DNA of 64,000 nt from Aotearoamyces nothofagi (Eukaryota; Ascomycota; Leotiomycetes; Leotiales; Tympanidaceae), in the NCBI GenBank assembly GCA_015345905.1, contig JADDTR010000035.1, forward strand, positions 113,860-177,859, written 5' to 3'. Below the pieces are notes generated by a model that was not told where the DNA came from, did no database searches, and saw nothing but the letters and a program-made list of their open reading frames with translations. The translations under genes and the position numbers were made by a program. Positions 21,516 to 32,974 of this stretch are shown one piece after another (the stretch's first letter is position 1; every line of letters starts with the position of its first letter).

Positions 21516-24223
21516 ATGCCTTCACTGGCCTCGGGGGTTCATGGTCATAATGAAGGATCTGAACAACGAAGCTCTTATGGATCGTTTGTGGCTTTTCCAG
21601 CGACTTTTTTGCTTGCGATAACATCTTTACTTGGAGCGTCATTCTCACTTGCCATATTCAGCGCTCGTGCCACTGATGCAGCTATACTGGCCTCTCAACT
21701 TCTTATTCTGGGTTCAGTAAGTCAAGGCATCGCCCTCACGATCTCATCGTTGATCCTAACTCTCATCCGTAGTCTGCCATGACGTTCATTTACGTAGCAC
21801 TTTATTTTCTTGCTGCACGCAGAAACGAATCTGTTGGGAACGAACGACCTCCGGCTCGACCATTACATGCCAGTATCTTTGTCGTCTTGCGTGTATCTTT
21901 ACTTCTTTGGATCGGCGCGGCTATAACTTCATTGGTAGTAACACTAAAGATGTCTACCTGTGCAGCGAACGGGTCATTATGTACAATGCAGAAGCTGAAT
22001 ACAGTAGTGTCAATGTCTTCCTTGTAAGACATTCTTGGGAGCACTCAATCCCTATTTTCCTTCTAACACGAGAGTAGATTTACTTCGATTTCACTCCTTT
22101 TCGTCCTAGACAAATACGACAAACCATTTCAAACACCTTCATTTTTAAAGATCCGGCCAAGAATGATTATCTGCCAAGTCAGTGATTTCGAAGATGACCT
22201 TCTTGAGCGTAGTGTGTCGTGTGCCTCTTCATACCATACAGAGAAGCCTTCAGATACGGAAGTATATGAAGAAACTTCGGAAAAGACGATCAAGAGAAAG
22301 CCGGTTCCAGAATCGCCACCGTTGGGAATTGGAGAGTTGACATACAGGTTATCGGCATTCAACTTAACTGCATTATATGATGAGATAGCTTCAAGCCATC
22401 GAAATAGCAGAAGAATTTCAGACTCAGCCAACCTTGTAGTAGAAGAGACAGGGCGTGCCAAGGGGTGCTGTTCACAGGCAGGATCAGACTACATAGCTTC
22501 AGATTTCACTGCAAGCTCGGGGCAAAGCTTAGGTTCGTCTAACGTGGAAGGCACTATAACAAGCTCCAGTATTGCTTCCTCAACCTGGGACTGTAACCCA
22601 TCTACACTACAAAAGCCTCTCAAAGCTTCTCCTAGCAGCAGCATCAGCAGTTGCGCCAAAAGATCTAAGTTATCAGACATGCGGTATGTTGTTTTTGCAC
22701 GCTTGCTTCAATCCTAAATGTCTCTACTAATACGATTTACGTATAGAACCGCCGACCGCCCTGATATCATTGTGCGCCCTATTGTTCGCATCTTTCCCGC
22801 TCCCTCCTCCTTCCCCCCGAACCAGCAATCACCATACCCACTCATCAGCACGCCTCCGGCACCATCAATAAATTTACGACAAATTGCAACCACTCGCTCA
22901 TTTCAACAACGTCCTGTGATAACGCCTCAACCTCTGTCCATTCGGATGCCTAGTTATCATCAGCAAGATCTTAGGGAACCAGTTCGATCACCTACCTATA
23001 TGACATCAGATTCCAGGCAAACTCCAACTTATCAAACTCTGGACCCAAATCAATACACAGGACGACGGCCATTAATGGTGCCTCCCAAGCAGTCAACTTG
23101 GGCGAGACGGAAAACAGAGGATATGAAAGTGCCAGGAGCGTATCCGCATTACGAGGAGGAGGTGGATGCGCACGCCCAGACAATTGAAGAATTGATCAAG
23201 GCTAGTGTTCGTGCTCGGGAAGAAGAGGTGAAAAGAAAAGAACATGAGCGAAAGATGGCAGTGCACTCTTCTCCAGCAAACTCTTCAAAGAACGCTTCGG
23301 AGAAAACCCCCCTCTCCAAAGTCAATGCAGACTTTACAAAATCGGGACTTAAAACCTCAGAGAAACGAACATTGGCTGTCGTCAATCCCAAATCTGTAAA
23401 GGCCGCTTCACGAATAACTCCCACAAAACCATTACCAGTTGTGATGGAGCAAGGATCTGTATCATCGTCGTCACTGCCTATTAGCACGCTTGCTAGAGCG
23501 TTGGTAATTCCGAAGTTAGTCTGCGCATCACCAACACCCTCTCAAAAACGTCTACTATCTGTCATAAATCCAGATTCCCCAATGCAATCCATTCCGGCGG
23601 TATCTATGATGCCACTACCGCTTACAGTGAGGCAAGAACCTTCTCTTTTGTCATCTCCGACGATTGCTGCGCTTTCAGCTTCAACAAGAACTAGGCCACG
23701 GACATCCGGGTCTTCTAATCCAGCTCTATCCGAATTCGCCATTGAGGCAAGGGTCAGATCGCGGACACCTGCGCCAGCGTACTTGGAAGAACCAATCTAT
23801 TCTCCAGTCAAAAAGGGAACATCCCGTTCCACAGTCAAAAAGGATCCAATCCGTACTCCAGCCAAAAAGGAAACAGTCCGTTCTCCAGTCAAAAAGGAAA
23901 CATCCCGTTCCCCAGTCAAAAAGGAATTAGCACATTCTCTAGTCAAAAAGGAGCCAATCCATATTCCAGTCAAGAAGGAACCGTCATGGCCTCTACCTTC
24001 ACCGGCAGTGCAACAAGCTGCGTTCTTGTACAAGCAGAGGAATAGAGCTATATCGGATCCTAGGGACGAGGGCGTATCTGGGTTAAACGATGCCGAAGAA
24101 TACAAGGAAGAAGGCGAAAGGGCCATCGCGTTGTCGATTTCAAGAATCAACCTGTCGGAGCGAGTAAGTGATAAGAGTCCCGTCTTACCCGCCATACAAA
24201 TGGGAAGTTTCTGGGATTCATGA
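21516..24223 (+). CDS. Four-TM membrane protein with long disordered repeat-containing tail
   Basis: I do not recognise a named gene. Four exons (21516-21716, 21773-22023, 22078-22683, 22747-24223) join in frame to 844 residues; all three introns have GTAAGT/GTAAGA/GTATGT donors and CTAAC/CTAATAC branch sites. Exons 1-3 encode four hydrophobic helices (roughly residues 30-50, 58-80, 100-125, 138-158) with short loops and two Cys in the last outer loop, a tetraspan arrangement like MARVEL-type proteins. The remaining 680 residues are Ser/Pro-rich and cytosolic, with a charged coiled-coil-like stretch (EEEVDAHAQTIEELIKASVRA, interrupted here as a description only by position about 475-500) and seven 9-residue VKKE repeats near the end. 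A scaffold role at the plasma membrane is an inference. Confidence 0.8.
23792..23980 (+). repeat. Seven 27-bp units coding for xxxSPVKKE repeats
   Basis: Seven in-frame 27-bp units encode variants of TSRSPVKKE. Several contain S/T-P-V-K, the minimal proline-directed kinase consensus S/T-P-x-K. Units differ at several bases, so the array is not a very recent expansion. Confidence 0.85.
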
Positions 24224-25078
24224 TAAGGGTCAAGGGCGGGCAAGCGAGCGATGTATACCTGTAATGTTTACTGTTTACGATATGATATTTTGGGGGGGGG
24301 CGATTATGAATTAGCTATTCTCACGATCTACAATACCACATTCTTTTGGCCACGCACACAGGATGCTAAGGAAGATATTCTCCGGATTCTGTGTTTTTGG
24401 CCTTGTTGAAACGTGACTATGGCGTGCATGAGGCTTGACGTGGGCGGATATACATATGTGCGGATCTTCATGTGTGATGATCACTTGTGGGCGTACTGTA
24501 TGTACTGTGACGTGCATGGCTCGAGGGTTGATGCCGCTCTTTTCGCGGTTTGCCGCTGGCAACGCGGGGTGCATAACACATGACGTCTGGCGTGTACGTT
24601 AAAAGACTGTAGAGTTTACGAGCCCGGGGATTTATAGCATTCGCAGGACGCGAAGTGACAAAAACTCGACATGCCGTGCTTGAAGGCCTAGACAAGTCGC
24701 GAGGCTTTCTGTACTGGAGGATTCTTGGTGTCGCTGTCGCTGCCGCCGTCGCTGTCGCCGTCGACGCTGCCGGTGACGTCAGCCGCCGCCGCGACTGCCT
24801 CGGTGCTGTGGTGACGGGAACTCTGTCCTGAGGCGGCAACATAAGCGAATCCCTGCGGTTCCGATCTCAGTGATAGGAATGCAATGCCACCACCTGCATG
24901 ACCAAGTCACACGAACAACATCTTACATGAGATAAATCCTGACCTGCGAACGCCCGTTGCAGACCCTTTGCTCTTCCACTGACCCCGATATCCTTGCGGA
25001 CGAAGGGCGCCATCTTGCCTCACAAGTCGCAGCAGCCATTTGTTGACTGACCCCTCATCCGGCGTCACCACCGTCGCC
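24224..25078. other. Intergenic region upstream of GLC8
   Basis: No gene is supported. A G-run lies at 24291-24300 and a repetitive cgctgtcgctgccg tract at about 24730-24770, directly followed by a CRE-type palindrome TGACGTCA (24774-24781), about 300 bp upstream of the GLC8 start. A minus-strand open frame here is a by-product of the GC-rich repeat. Confidence 0.4.
24774..24781. promoter_or_regulatory. CRE-like palindrome TGACGTCA
   Basis: An exact full CRE/ATF octamer lies in the presumed promoter of GLC8. bZIP factors of the Atf1/Sko1 class bind this sequence in fungi. A second copy at 11820 sits in the gene-poor interval, so chance occurrence is possible. Confidence 0.4.
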
Positions 25079-25944
25079 ATGATGGAAGACAGCCCAACTC
25101 CCATCCACAGCCCTCCCACCGGCCCTGCAGCCAAACGGCCAAGAGGTGCGTTGTATCCACGCCCACTCTGCATATCGCTGGTACTAACGGCTCGACAGGA
25201 ATCCTCAAAAACTCGTACCACAGATCCCCACCCCACCAGAAGCCCGTCATAACCTCTCCGCCGCCTCCGCAACCATCCACTGCAGTCGCTGACAGACCAA
25301 GTCTCGACCGCGAGATCTCAGAGAAAGACATAACTCTCCATAACACACTGCAGAATGCAGGTCACAGACGTTCCTCCTCGGCTGCACAACCCCCAGGCTC
25401 GCGCAGGCAATCCAGCAACATGGAGCCACAGGAAGATAACGGGATACGGCTGAAATGGGACGAGGCAAACTTGTACCTGACCGAGCAAGAGAAGTGTTCG
25501 ACTATGAAAATCGACGAGCCGAAGACTCCGTATGCAAAACACTATGATCCGGCAGAGGACGAAGAGGAGCTGCATTCGCTTGACGCCGACGAAATTGTGG
25601 TGGATGAGCTTGATAAGGCAAATTTGACAAAGTCACGCCATGCGAAGGAAGAAGATATTCCAGGGTTATCGCTTGGGGAGCCAGAGGAGGCAGTACCAGA
25701 ACACGAGCTTGAGCGTGGTACCAGGATGGAAAGGAGCGGGAGCATGAGGAGCGAGAAGGCTGTGCATGTCAATGACACCCATCCTGACAATGTTGGGCTC
25801 TCGGCTGAGGAGAGAGAGAAGCACAAAAAGTTTGAAGAGATGAGGAAGCGGCATTACGAGATGAAAAGCGTTGTCCCTCTGCTTGGACACGCAGAAGGCT
25901 TGGACCCTGAAGATGATGAGGAGATGAATGGAGTGGTTGCATAG
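25079..25944 (+). CDS. GLC8: Protein phosphatase inhibitor 2 (IPP-2/Glc8)
   Basis: This is a regulatory subunit that binds and modulates protein phosphatase 1. Two exons (25079-25145, 25199-25944) give 270 residues; the 53-nt intron ends in ACAG. The join restores the N-terminal PP1-docking motif GILKNS (residues 23-28), the KGILK-like element of IPP-2. Downstream are the other family elements: RLKWDEANLYLTEQEK, MKIDEPKTPY (with the Thr of the PxTPY kinase site) and the C-terminal helix EMRKRHYEMK that enters the PP1 active site. The protein is hydrophilic and largely disordered, as IPP-2 is before binding. The ATG at 25079 is followed by a second ATG codon, and either could be used. Confidence 0.92.
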
Positions 25945-26633
25945 GATATTATCTGCTGCAATTGTTTAGAATCATGGATTCACGATCACTTGGGACTTCG
26001 TTTAGCAGCGCGACGCAGGAGTTGCTTCTTTTGCTAGGAATCTGTTCGGCATGGGAATTACTTGTCAACATGGCAGCATCATGCATTCCCTAGGCTTGGC
26101 TTTACATAGTACGGTCGCCATCGAGGGTGAAGGGTTTTGGAAGTAGATAGAAATAGTCCTGGTTTCTACAGACAACGTTTGCTTTTCCAATACCATTACG
26201 CGCTATCATCCCTTTGCACATTGCCATATCGCTCATTGAGGATCTGATCTGCGTTGACCTGTAACGGTATTGTCCATTGCAGAGACGGTGCGGACCGGGT
26301 TTTATTGTTGTCTGCGACTTACTGTCCATTTTCTCGAAAACTGTAAGGATTTGTGATGCTGTCTATTACTCTTGACAGGTGAATCCTTCTTGTTTCTGCT
26401 CTCTTTCCCTCATACACATACCCCCACCCCCCCCCTCCCCTCTCTCTTTCTCTCTCACATACCCTTTACCAAAGCTACCAGAGACATATATCACAGCCAC
26501 GGGTGAGATTCATTATTCTTTAGAGAACTATACTTTACAAGCAAGTGATAAAGTTATAATACGATTCCAACAGACTTCCGGTACCCAAACTCAATATCCC
26601 AACGCATACATATCTGCCATACCATCTACCATC
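25945..26633. other. Convergent intergenic region
   Basis: This is the shared 3' side of GLC8 and the minus-strand MAPEG gene. A pyrimidine-rich block at about 26395-26460 contains a C-run. No gene is supported; plus-strand open frames starting here run antisense to the MAPEG gene. Confidence 0.4.
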
Positions 26634-27264
26634 TCAGGCATTAATCGCCTTTCCACATCTAACCAAAGTCCAAATACAAGTAACGTTGCCGGCCCACCAC
26701 AGGAGCGATCTCAGAAGACTCAACTCGTCCCCGGAAATCAACACATAAGCTGCCGCATACGCAATCCTGATGGCCAGATACACGGCCCCGATGGCATTGA
26801 TCGTCGACGCGGCGAGTCCTGCGTGGAGTGCAAAAAGCTGGCATCTCATACATCAGCAAGCCATCGTCCCAAGAATCCCCAATCGCACTCCTCGTCTCGC
26901 CAGAAAGCACAGAAGATGAAGAACCCCCAGCACGCACACGAGCATCAACTCAACTCACCAAACTCGCCACGAAGACGGGGAAATGCTCCACGCCGTTCGC
27001 ATGCGCGGCCTCAACCCTGCCGACCAGGTCCAGCGACGCGCGCCCCAGCTTGCCGCGCCTCACCATCTCCTCTCCGTACCGCGCACAGTCCGCCCTCGGC
27101 GCGCCATTGTGGTCGAAGCCGTAGTAGCGCTTGAGCAGCCGGCTGTTCAGCAGCAGGAAGGCGAAGGCGAAGTTCGCCACCAGGTAGGCTGCGGCGTGGT
27201 TTGGGGGCTCGGTGCCGTCCGGGGAGGCGCGGAGGGAGAGGGTGCGGAGCATGGTTGATGGCAT
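26634..27264 (-). CDS. MAPEG family membrane protein
   Basis: This is a small integral membrane protein of the MAPEG superfamily, whose members conjugate or isomerise lipid-derived substrates with glutathione. Two exons (27264-26959, 26837-26634) give 169 residues; the 121-nt intron (26838-26958) starts GTGAGT and ends CCAG. Four hydrophobic helices are visible. The key family element is EAAHANGVEHFPVF, preceded by RVEAAH, with Arg, Glu, Asn and His in the expected places. The second exon supplies INAIGAVYLAIRIAYAAAYV, matching the last two helices. Fungal MAPEG proteins of this short type are mostly uncharacterised, so glutathione dependence is inferred from the family. Confidence 0.88.
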
Positions 27265-27743
27265 GGCGAGGCGAGGGGGGAGGGGTGGAGGGGGGATATA
27301 TTATGTTGTTCTGGGAGCTGGTGGCTGCCGCGGATGTAGACATCCCGAATTCCTGTCGCGGCCTTGCGTCTGGGTGAAGGGGGTGTGGATTGGCAGACCG
27401 CAGCCTTGTCGGCCATCACGTGTAGCAGATCCTGTATTGGTACAGTACTTGTATATAATCTGTAAACTTACTTTTTAGGTTTGCTGTTTGTTTGATACAA
27501 TTGGGTACCCTGATATGGAAGCGACAGATGCCGTTAGAGCATCTACATAAGCTAAATGGCATCAATCTTATACTTCATCAATATCCTACTGATGATCTCT
27601 CTAGCTGTATCCTGTATCAGCTTTGTCCTTTCTTAAGTCTGTTCTACCGTTATATTGCTCTTGAGAACCACTGATAAGAATTCTTGCTACAAATTCTAAG
27701 ATAGTAGTATCGTCATGCTGGAACTATAGTCTCGATGTAATAC
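27265..27743. other. Intergenic region
   Basis: No gene is supported. The left part is GC-rich (MAPEG promoter); from about 27425 the sequence turns AT-rich and borders the transporter relic. A GTAC palindrome pair (tacagtac) is at 27440-27448. Confidence 0.4.
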
Positions 27744-28506
27744 TCAAGCAGCAGAGGTTCTAAGCCGCCGTGTACAAAAACAAATCGCCACCATGGCAGG
27801 AATAAACATAATCCCACTCCTCGTCAGGCTCGCGTCCTTGATAACCTGGAACCAGATCGGCAAGTAATAACATGCAGCCTGTATCGCGCCCATATCGAAC
27901 ACGCTTATAACCGCGGCCGTAAGAACCGTACACTGCAGCATGACTTTTGGCAGGATGCTAGCCTTGTCTTCTTGGTGCCATTGCCAGACTACGAAAAGGA
28001 TGATGGGGCCTGCAGCACTGCAGAAGAGACCGATGATACGTGCAGAGCGCCATGGGTATGTGGTGCCGCCCCATTGGATGGCTGGGAGGAGCATGATTAT
28101 TGATAGGATGAAGAGGACGAGGCCGGGGATGTCGAGATGATCCAGCTTTTGGAGGAAGGAGAGGTGAGAGTTCGGGACGCTGGTGGGGTGAAAGAAGAAT
28201 AGGAGAACTAGGACTGTGAGGCCGCCGCATGGGAGGTTGATATAGAAACCTATATTGGCCGTTAAACGAGAGCATCTAGCTCAGAGATGCTTACACCATC
28301 GCCATGTCGCATGCTGCACCGCCCAGAATGGGACCAAGAATACTTGCAATGCCAACTACAGCCGCGACAAGACCATTATACACTTTCCCCGCAAATCAGC
28401 CATCACCTCAAATCCTGTCCTCAAGTCTACTCACAAGATTAGATTTGTGATGGTTATTACTCTTTACAGAATATGGAGCTTCCTGTATAGATTCCTCTGC
28501 CGTCAT
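27744..28506 (-). pseudogene. Decayed DHA2-type MFS transporter
   Basis: The minus strand encodes the middle of a 14-helix DHA2 drug transporter: GLVAAVVGIASILGPILGGAACD, interrupted by a probable intron (about 28260-28310), then FYINLPCGG, DIPGLVLFILSI, and WQWHQEDKASILP through LPIWFQVIKDASLTRSGIM. It then breaks off in a short unrelated tail and stop at 27744. Upstream, a possible original start (ATG at 28506) and polar N-terminus run almost directly into the region normally found after TM4. The first four helices and the last four to five are therefore missing, leaving about a third of the expected 500-plus residues. The surrounding DNA is AT-rich, in keeping with decay. Confidence 0.7.
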
Positions 28507-29432
28507 TGTGAAGTTTGGTTGTGCAAAGAAAAACGCAAGATGTCATACGAGTAAGCTCGTGGCTTGCCAAGTCGCCAAGGCGAGCCTCCAAACTCAGGAC
28601 GGATTGAAGCTACTATACAGCCTCTCTCCAATCTCTCCAAGCTCTTTTAGTTAATTCCTATTTCTGTCTTATAAGCAATATAAATCGTTCAGAGAATTGG
28701 AGGTACAGTATGGTATAAATATATTCGAAAAAGAGAGATATAAGGTAAATATAACATCAACCCGCAGTATAAAGGAAATTGCGATTGTAGTTTCTAGTAA
28801 TTTAAAGACGAGTGAGATATCATCTGAATGAATTGACATTGTAAAGTCTGGTAGATAACGTTTGCTGTCGTAGGTTATCGCGGAACATGATTGATTAGAC
28901 ATCATCTAAATGTCAACTTCCCTGATACATATACAGTATTCTTTCCATTTACCGTGGTCCAAGCCGCGAGTTATATTACAAGTCTCTCCAGACAATGCCT
29001 TGTCACCAGGTTTCTCATAAAGTTATACTATACATTTAGCATCTATCCTGTTATTAAGTTCCCCTTCAACTTCTTCATGATATCGACCGTCTTGTCCTCG
29101 ACTCGTCGCTCCCACAACCCACATCATAATCAGTATCCACAGTAGCCTGATCAATAAGCTACCTGGATGTTTAAGCAGAGTCCAGAAAAGTCCGTGCTAC
29201 TGAACCAGCCTCAATGGCCTCTAGCTATCAATAATATGCCCAGTCGTCCAATTCGACATGCTTAGAAATTCATGATAAGTCACGATGGATGTGAGTGATT
29301 CTTCGGAAGTATCGTTTTCCTAGTATCCAGCAGTCTTCTAGGTGTTGGGATGGTTTGAGGTTCATGGTTCATCTCAAATTTCAAATTTGCTAAAATCGAC
29401 TTCAACAAACTGTAACTTCGTCGAATTTGTCA
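28507..29432. other. AT-rich gene-free region
   Basis: No gene is supported. The composition is AT-rich with many TA steps, more so than most intergenic DNA here. It separates a decayed transporter from a regulator gene, so it may be eroded sequence of former genes. Confidence 0.4.
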
Positions 29433-31610
29433 TCACTGTATTGCTGGCTCCACAAGAATGTCCTTCATACTGACGGTTGGCCAACCTTCAATCATATCCG
29501 ACCAAGTGTCATCCTGCGGCATCGGGGGAAGCACCTCCGTAGTTGAAGGGGTAACGCACAGATTCGATGGCCCTGACTGGCTACACAACATCAGGAGGGA
29601 CTTACAGTTCTCCCCAGTCAGGGGAGTAAACTGTCCATCCAAATATTGTTTGTCATGCCATGCCTTGATATCCTCAAAGACGCATTTGAGAAAGTAGAAA
29701 AAGTCCAGCTGCTGTTGGCCATTCACAATAGTTGTAAGGCCCTTGAGGCTCTCGATTATAGCATGAAGGTAATATCCCATGTTTGAAGCCTTTCTGAGAT
29801 CGCTAGCATCGAGACCCGGTGCATCAACTCCGGACAGGAACTTTCCTAGTGTAAAGCAGGAATATACCAATCCAATCAGTTCCACAAGGGTTGTATGACG
29901 TAATTCTTCTAGTGGAAGTGACAAATAGAACTCAACATATTCTTTACTGGCCTCAAGAGATCGGATAAGGGTGTCAGTACGAGATAAGGAACCATACCAG
30001 TCATATCCGCCAGACTGTCCAGGTGGTCTTTCTAAGGAGATGGATAGGCAAGGATGGAGGCCAATCTCATTAATATAAACTCGGAGGAAGCGATGAGACA
30101 GAATGACTATTTGCATATCAGTACCAGTATTCTTGAAAGGGTCGTTTTTGGCCTACTGCTGTTTGAGACTTCTGTTGGAAATGTCTCCTCGAGATCCGTG
30201 AGTTGCGCATTAAACTTCTTGACTAGTAGTTCTATTCGTGTTGAGCCGAGGGACGATAAAGATTCACTATTCTCATAATCAAAAGTGGATTTAACATCCT
30301 CGGCGAGTCGCTGAAGTCGAACAAAACATGGTATCAAACGATCCGATGGGAACTCATTGGCTTCTATCAGTGTTTGGCAGCAATCTCCAATATGATCCGT
30401 GTATTTCATAGTGGTCGGGTGGCGACATCCAACTGATAAACTATTGACAATCATCAGCAATATAACAAAATACGAAACAGTTTAGATTTACCAAGAGGAT
30501 AAAATATAGCATCCCAAAAATATCCTTTTCCCTTCAATATCTGCGGGTGAATATTTCGGGCCGTTCCCTACATCAAAGCTTTCTTCGAGAGGCGCAAATA
30601 CGCCGTTGTGGCGTTGATGCCCGGTTGGCCTGTTGAGTGAAAGATCTACAGTCATTGCTATTGCCATCTGATAAATCTGATAGACCTGTTGGCGTTGAGG
30701 ATTGACATATAACTGATACCTATATATTATATTAGTATTCTAGTCATTTCTCTTCAGACACCAATAGCTTTGGCCTACCATGCAAGATATACTAATATTC
30801 CCTGGAGCAGGTCTAAGCTCTTCTCTCCATTTACGATAACCTTCGTACCAAGAGTTTCTCGAATTTCAAGTTCTAAGCGATTCATGAGACTGACGTTGGG
30901 ATAGGACGCCATTGTGAGAGCATTAAGCAGAAAGAATGGTTTCTCTCGCCGAAGAGTATCAAGTGAAGCATTGGGAAGAACGTTGAGAAATGGAGCACGA
31001 CTCGCGTACGACCGAAAATCTATTAGTAAGGCTTCTGCATCCTCAAACCCCACGATTCCCTTGCCAATGACATCTTGAAGGTTGTGAAATCGTAGGTACG
31101 GTGATGGTGCGTTGTTCTGGAACATGTCGACATATGTTTTGGTTGGAAGAAAGCTCGAAATAAAAGCAGGATCAAATCCACCATCCACTCCGTTCCCTTC
31201 AGGAGATGTTGACGACTGGCTTCCGGAAGAAAGGCTGACTCCTTCATCAAAGGATTGGTGGCCACCGGATTTAAGCATGGACAAGATAGCATCTAGTCTT
31301 TGTTCCATTTCCGCAACGCGACTTAAAGGCAACATCAGCTTAGCAAATAGGCATGGCTAGTATTTTCTCCATACTTACACTTTTGATGTCTTGATCTTCT
31401 TCGGTCGTGGTCGTGTTTCTGCAAAGATACAGTCTTTTCTATCTTTAGAGCATCTGAAATGCTATAAGCAGGCTCCCGACCAATCGGATAGGCAATCCAT
31501 TACCTTTGACACTGCCTGCTATCTTTGCTGATAATACAACGGCTTTTGGAAAAACGGCAAGCCTCGCAAGAACGGCGCAATGCTGATTTCGGCTTTTGGG
31601 GCTCGTCCAT
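29433..31610 (-). CDS. Zn2Cys6 transcription factor with fungal-specific regulatory domain
   Basis: This is a binuclear zinc cluster transcription factor. Six exons (31610-31504, 31453-31379, 31321-30779, 30719-30492, 30440-30157, 30106-29433) join in frame to 636 residues; introns are 50-59 nt. The zinc cluster is split by intron 1 after splicing gives C15-x2-C18-x6-C25-x8-C34-x2-C37-x6-C44, a standard Zn2Cys6 spacing, followed by a basic linker (RPRPKKIKTSK) and a short coiled coil (VAEMEQRLDAILSML). The middle region contains the fungal_trans pattern, including YQIYQMAIAMTVDLSLNRP and RIFLGCYILSS. Targets are unknown. Its neighbours, a decayed transporter on one side and an AT-rich block on the other, suggest that a former cluster may have been lost. 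Confidence 0.9.
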
Positions 31611-32974
31611 GGTTGCAAGGGCCGGGCTTACAGAGCCGGGGTCAGAGGTAAATTGGTACATGATTCAGCCTCAGCTATGGGTGAACGGCCCGCAGGTATA
31701 AAGGACAGATATATAGACAAGAGCAAATCTGCGATATTTTAATAATTCTCACTTGTTTTGTGCTCTAGGGAAGTTAGAGACGAAAGGCTTGAAAGTCGGC
31801 GTGGACACGCCCAGGTGGTTTCGGGCATAACGGAGCTAGGAATTTAACATGATCCCGGACTCCGAGGCGCTAAACTCGGTTCAGCAGTCGGAGTCTTCTT
31901 GCTTACACGGTCACGTGAATCGTATGATAAAGGTTTCAACGACAACACTGCCACACATTTTATATTGGGTGGATGTTATAGAGGTGAAGCCCATAGAACC
32001 TGGGAAACTGTGCGGAACTTCGAAGTGGTAGTGGCAGAGTACAATGCCATCCTTTTAGTGCCTTGGCCCCGTCCAACTACCCACCAATACTACCCCATGT
32101 GATGCGCGTGATGCGGAGATAACTCCAGAAGAGTGCATTTCTGGCCGAGAACATTAAAAATGGCATGTAGATCTCCACAAATGAACCGCCGGTGAAATAT
32201 TCACGTAGGTCGTCTTTTAAGCCCTGTTCTGGTTTCTTGCTCCTTGTTATCGATAGCTTTGTCAATTGGCCCTTTCCGCGAGTTCCGCTGATGCCATTCC
32301 TTAATTCCAACGCCTCATGAACTAATTAACCTAAACAACAACACTATCCGCCGAATCTACTCCTTGTATATTCTACTTCCTCTCTTTCCCTTTTATTTTC
32401 TAATAATAGTGCCTCACTACATTAACCTAAAGACAGGCGAGATTCATGCCTCGATGGATAATATCAAATAAAGAATCAAATAACTAATATATTTCTTCAT
32501 AAGTTATAATTAGAAATTTAAACATATATTAGAGCTCTATGATATAATTGAGAAAATAAACAATCTATTTTTTAGTATACTAATATTAAAATACCACTAC
32601 TAGTGTTTTATTGGTAAAGAATATAACAACATCTATATGGTTTAAAAATTTAAAATCCCCTCGACTTTCATGGCCTAAATATTCAGGATGATAACGACAA
32701 GAGTGACATGGCTAGGCATGTGTCTCAACTTCGAATTTACTATCATAAACGAATTATTGGCTACGGAAAGGGGGTAAAATGGATTCATTAGATTAACTAA
32801 AGTCCCAAATCCGATTATGTTAATGAATCATAAGCAAATGTTGATGAGAAATATGCAAAGAGGTATTCATGCAAATGGCTCTGGTCGCTGTCATCTCCTA
32901 CCGTTTACTGTCCAAGCATCACTCTTACTTCTCAACCTCTCTTCTCGTTTCAATCCTTGGAAGATATCCAAGAT
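31611..32974. other. Intergenic region with an AT-rich block
   Basis: No gene is supported. The first 250 bases are the likely promoter of the Zn2Cys6 gene. About 32330-32680 is strongly AT-rich with long A/T runs and many TA dinucleotides. A 77-residue open frame (32077-32310, minus) has no recognisable domain. Confidence 0.45.

Noticed and set aside
24840-24865. Short match to the 3' end of fungal 5S rRNA (agcgaatccctgc)
   Set aside because: Only about 15 bases resemble 5S rRNA; the rest of the gene is absent.
26379-27134. 251-residue plus-strand open frame
   Set aside because: It runs antisense through the MAPEG exons and a C-rich tract; the MAPEG model on the other strand is far stronger.
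32077-32310. 77-residue minus-strand open frame
   Set aside because: No recognisable family, no splice partners, next to an AT-rich block.
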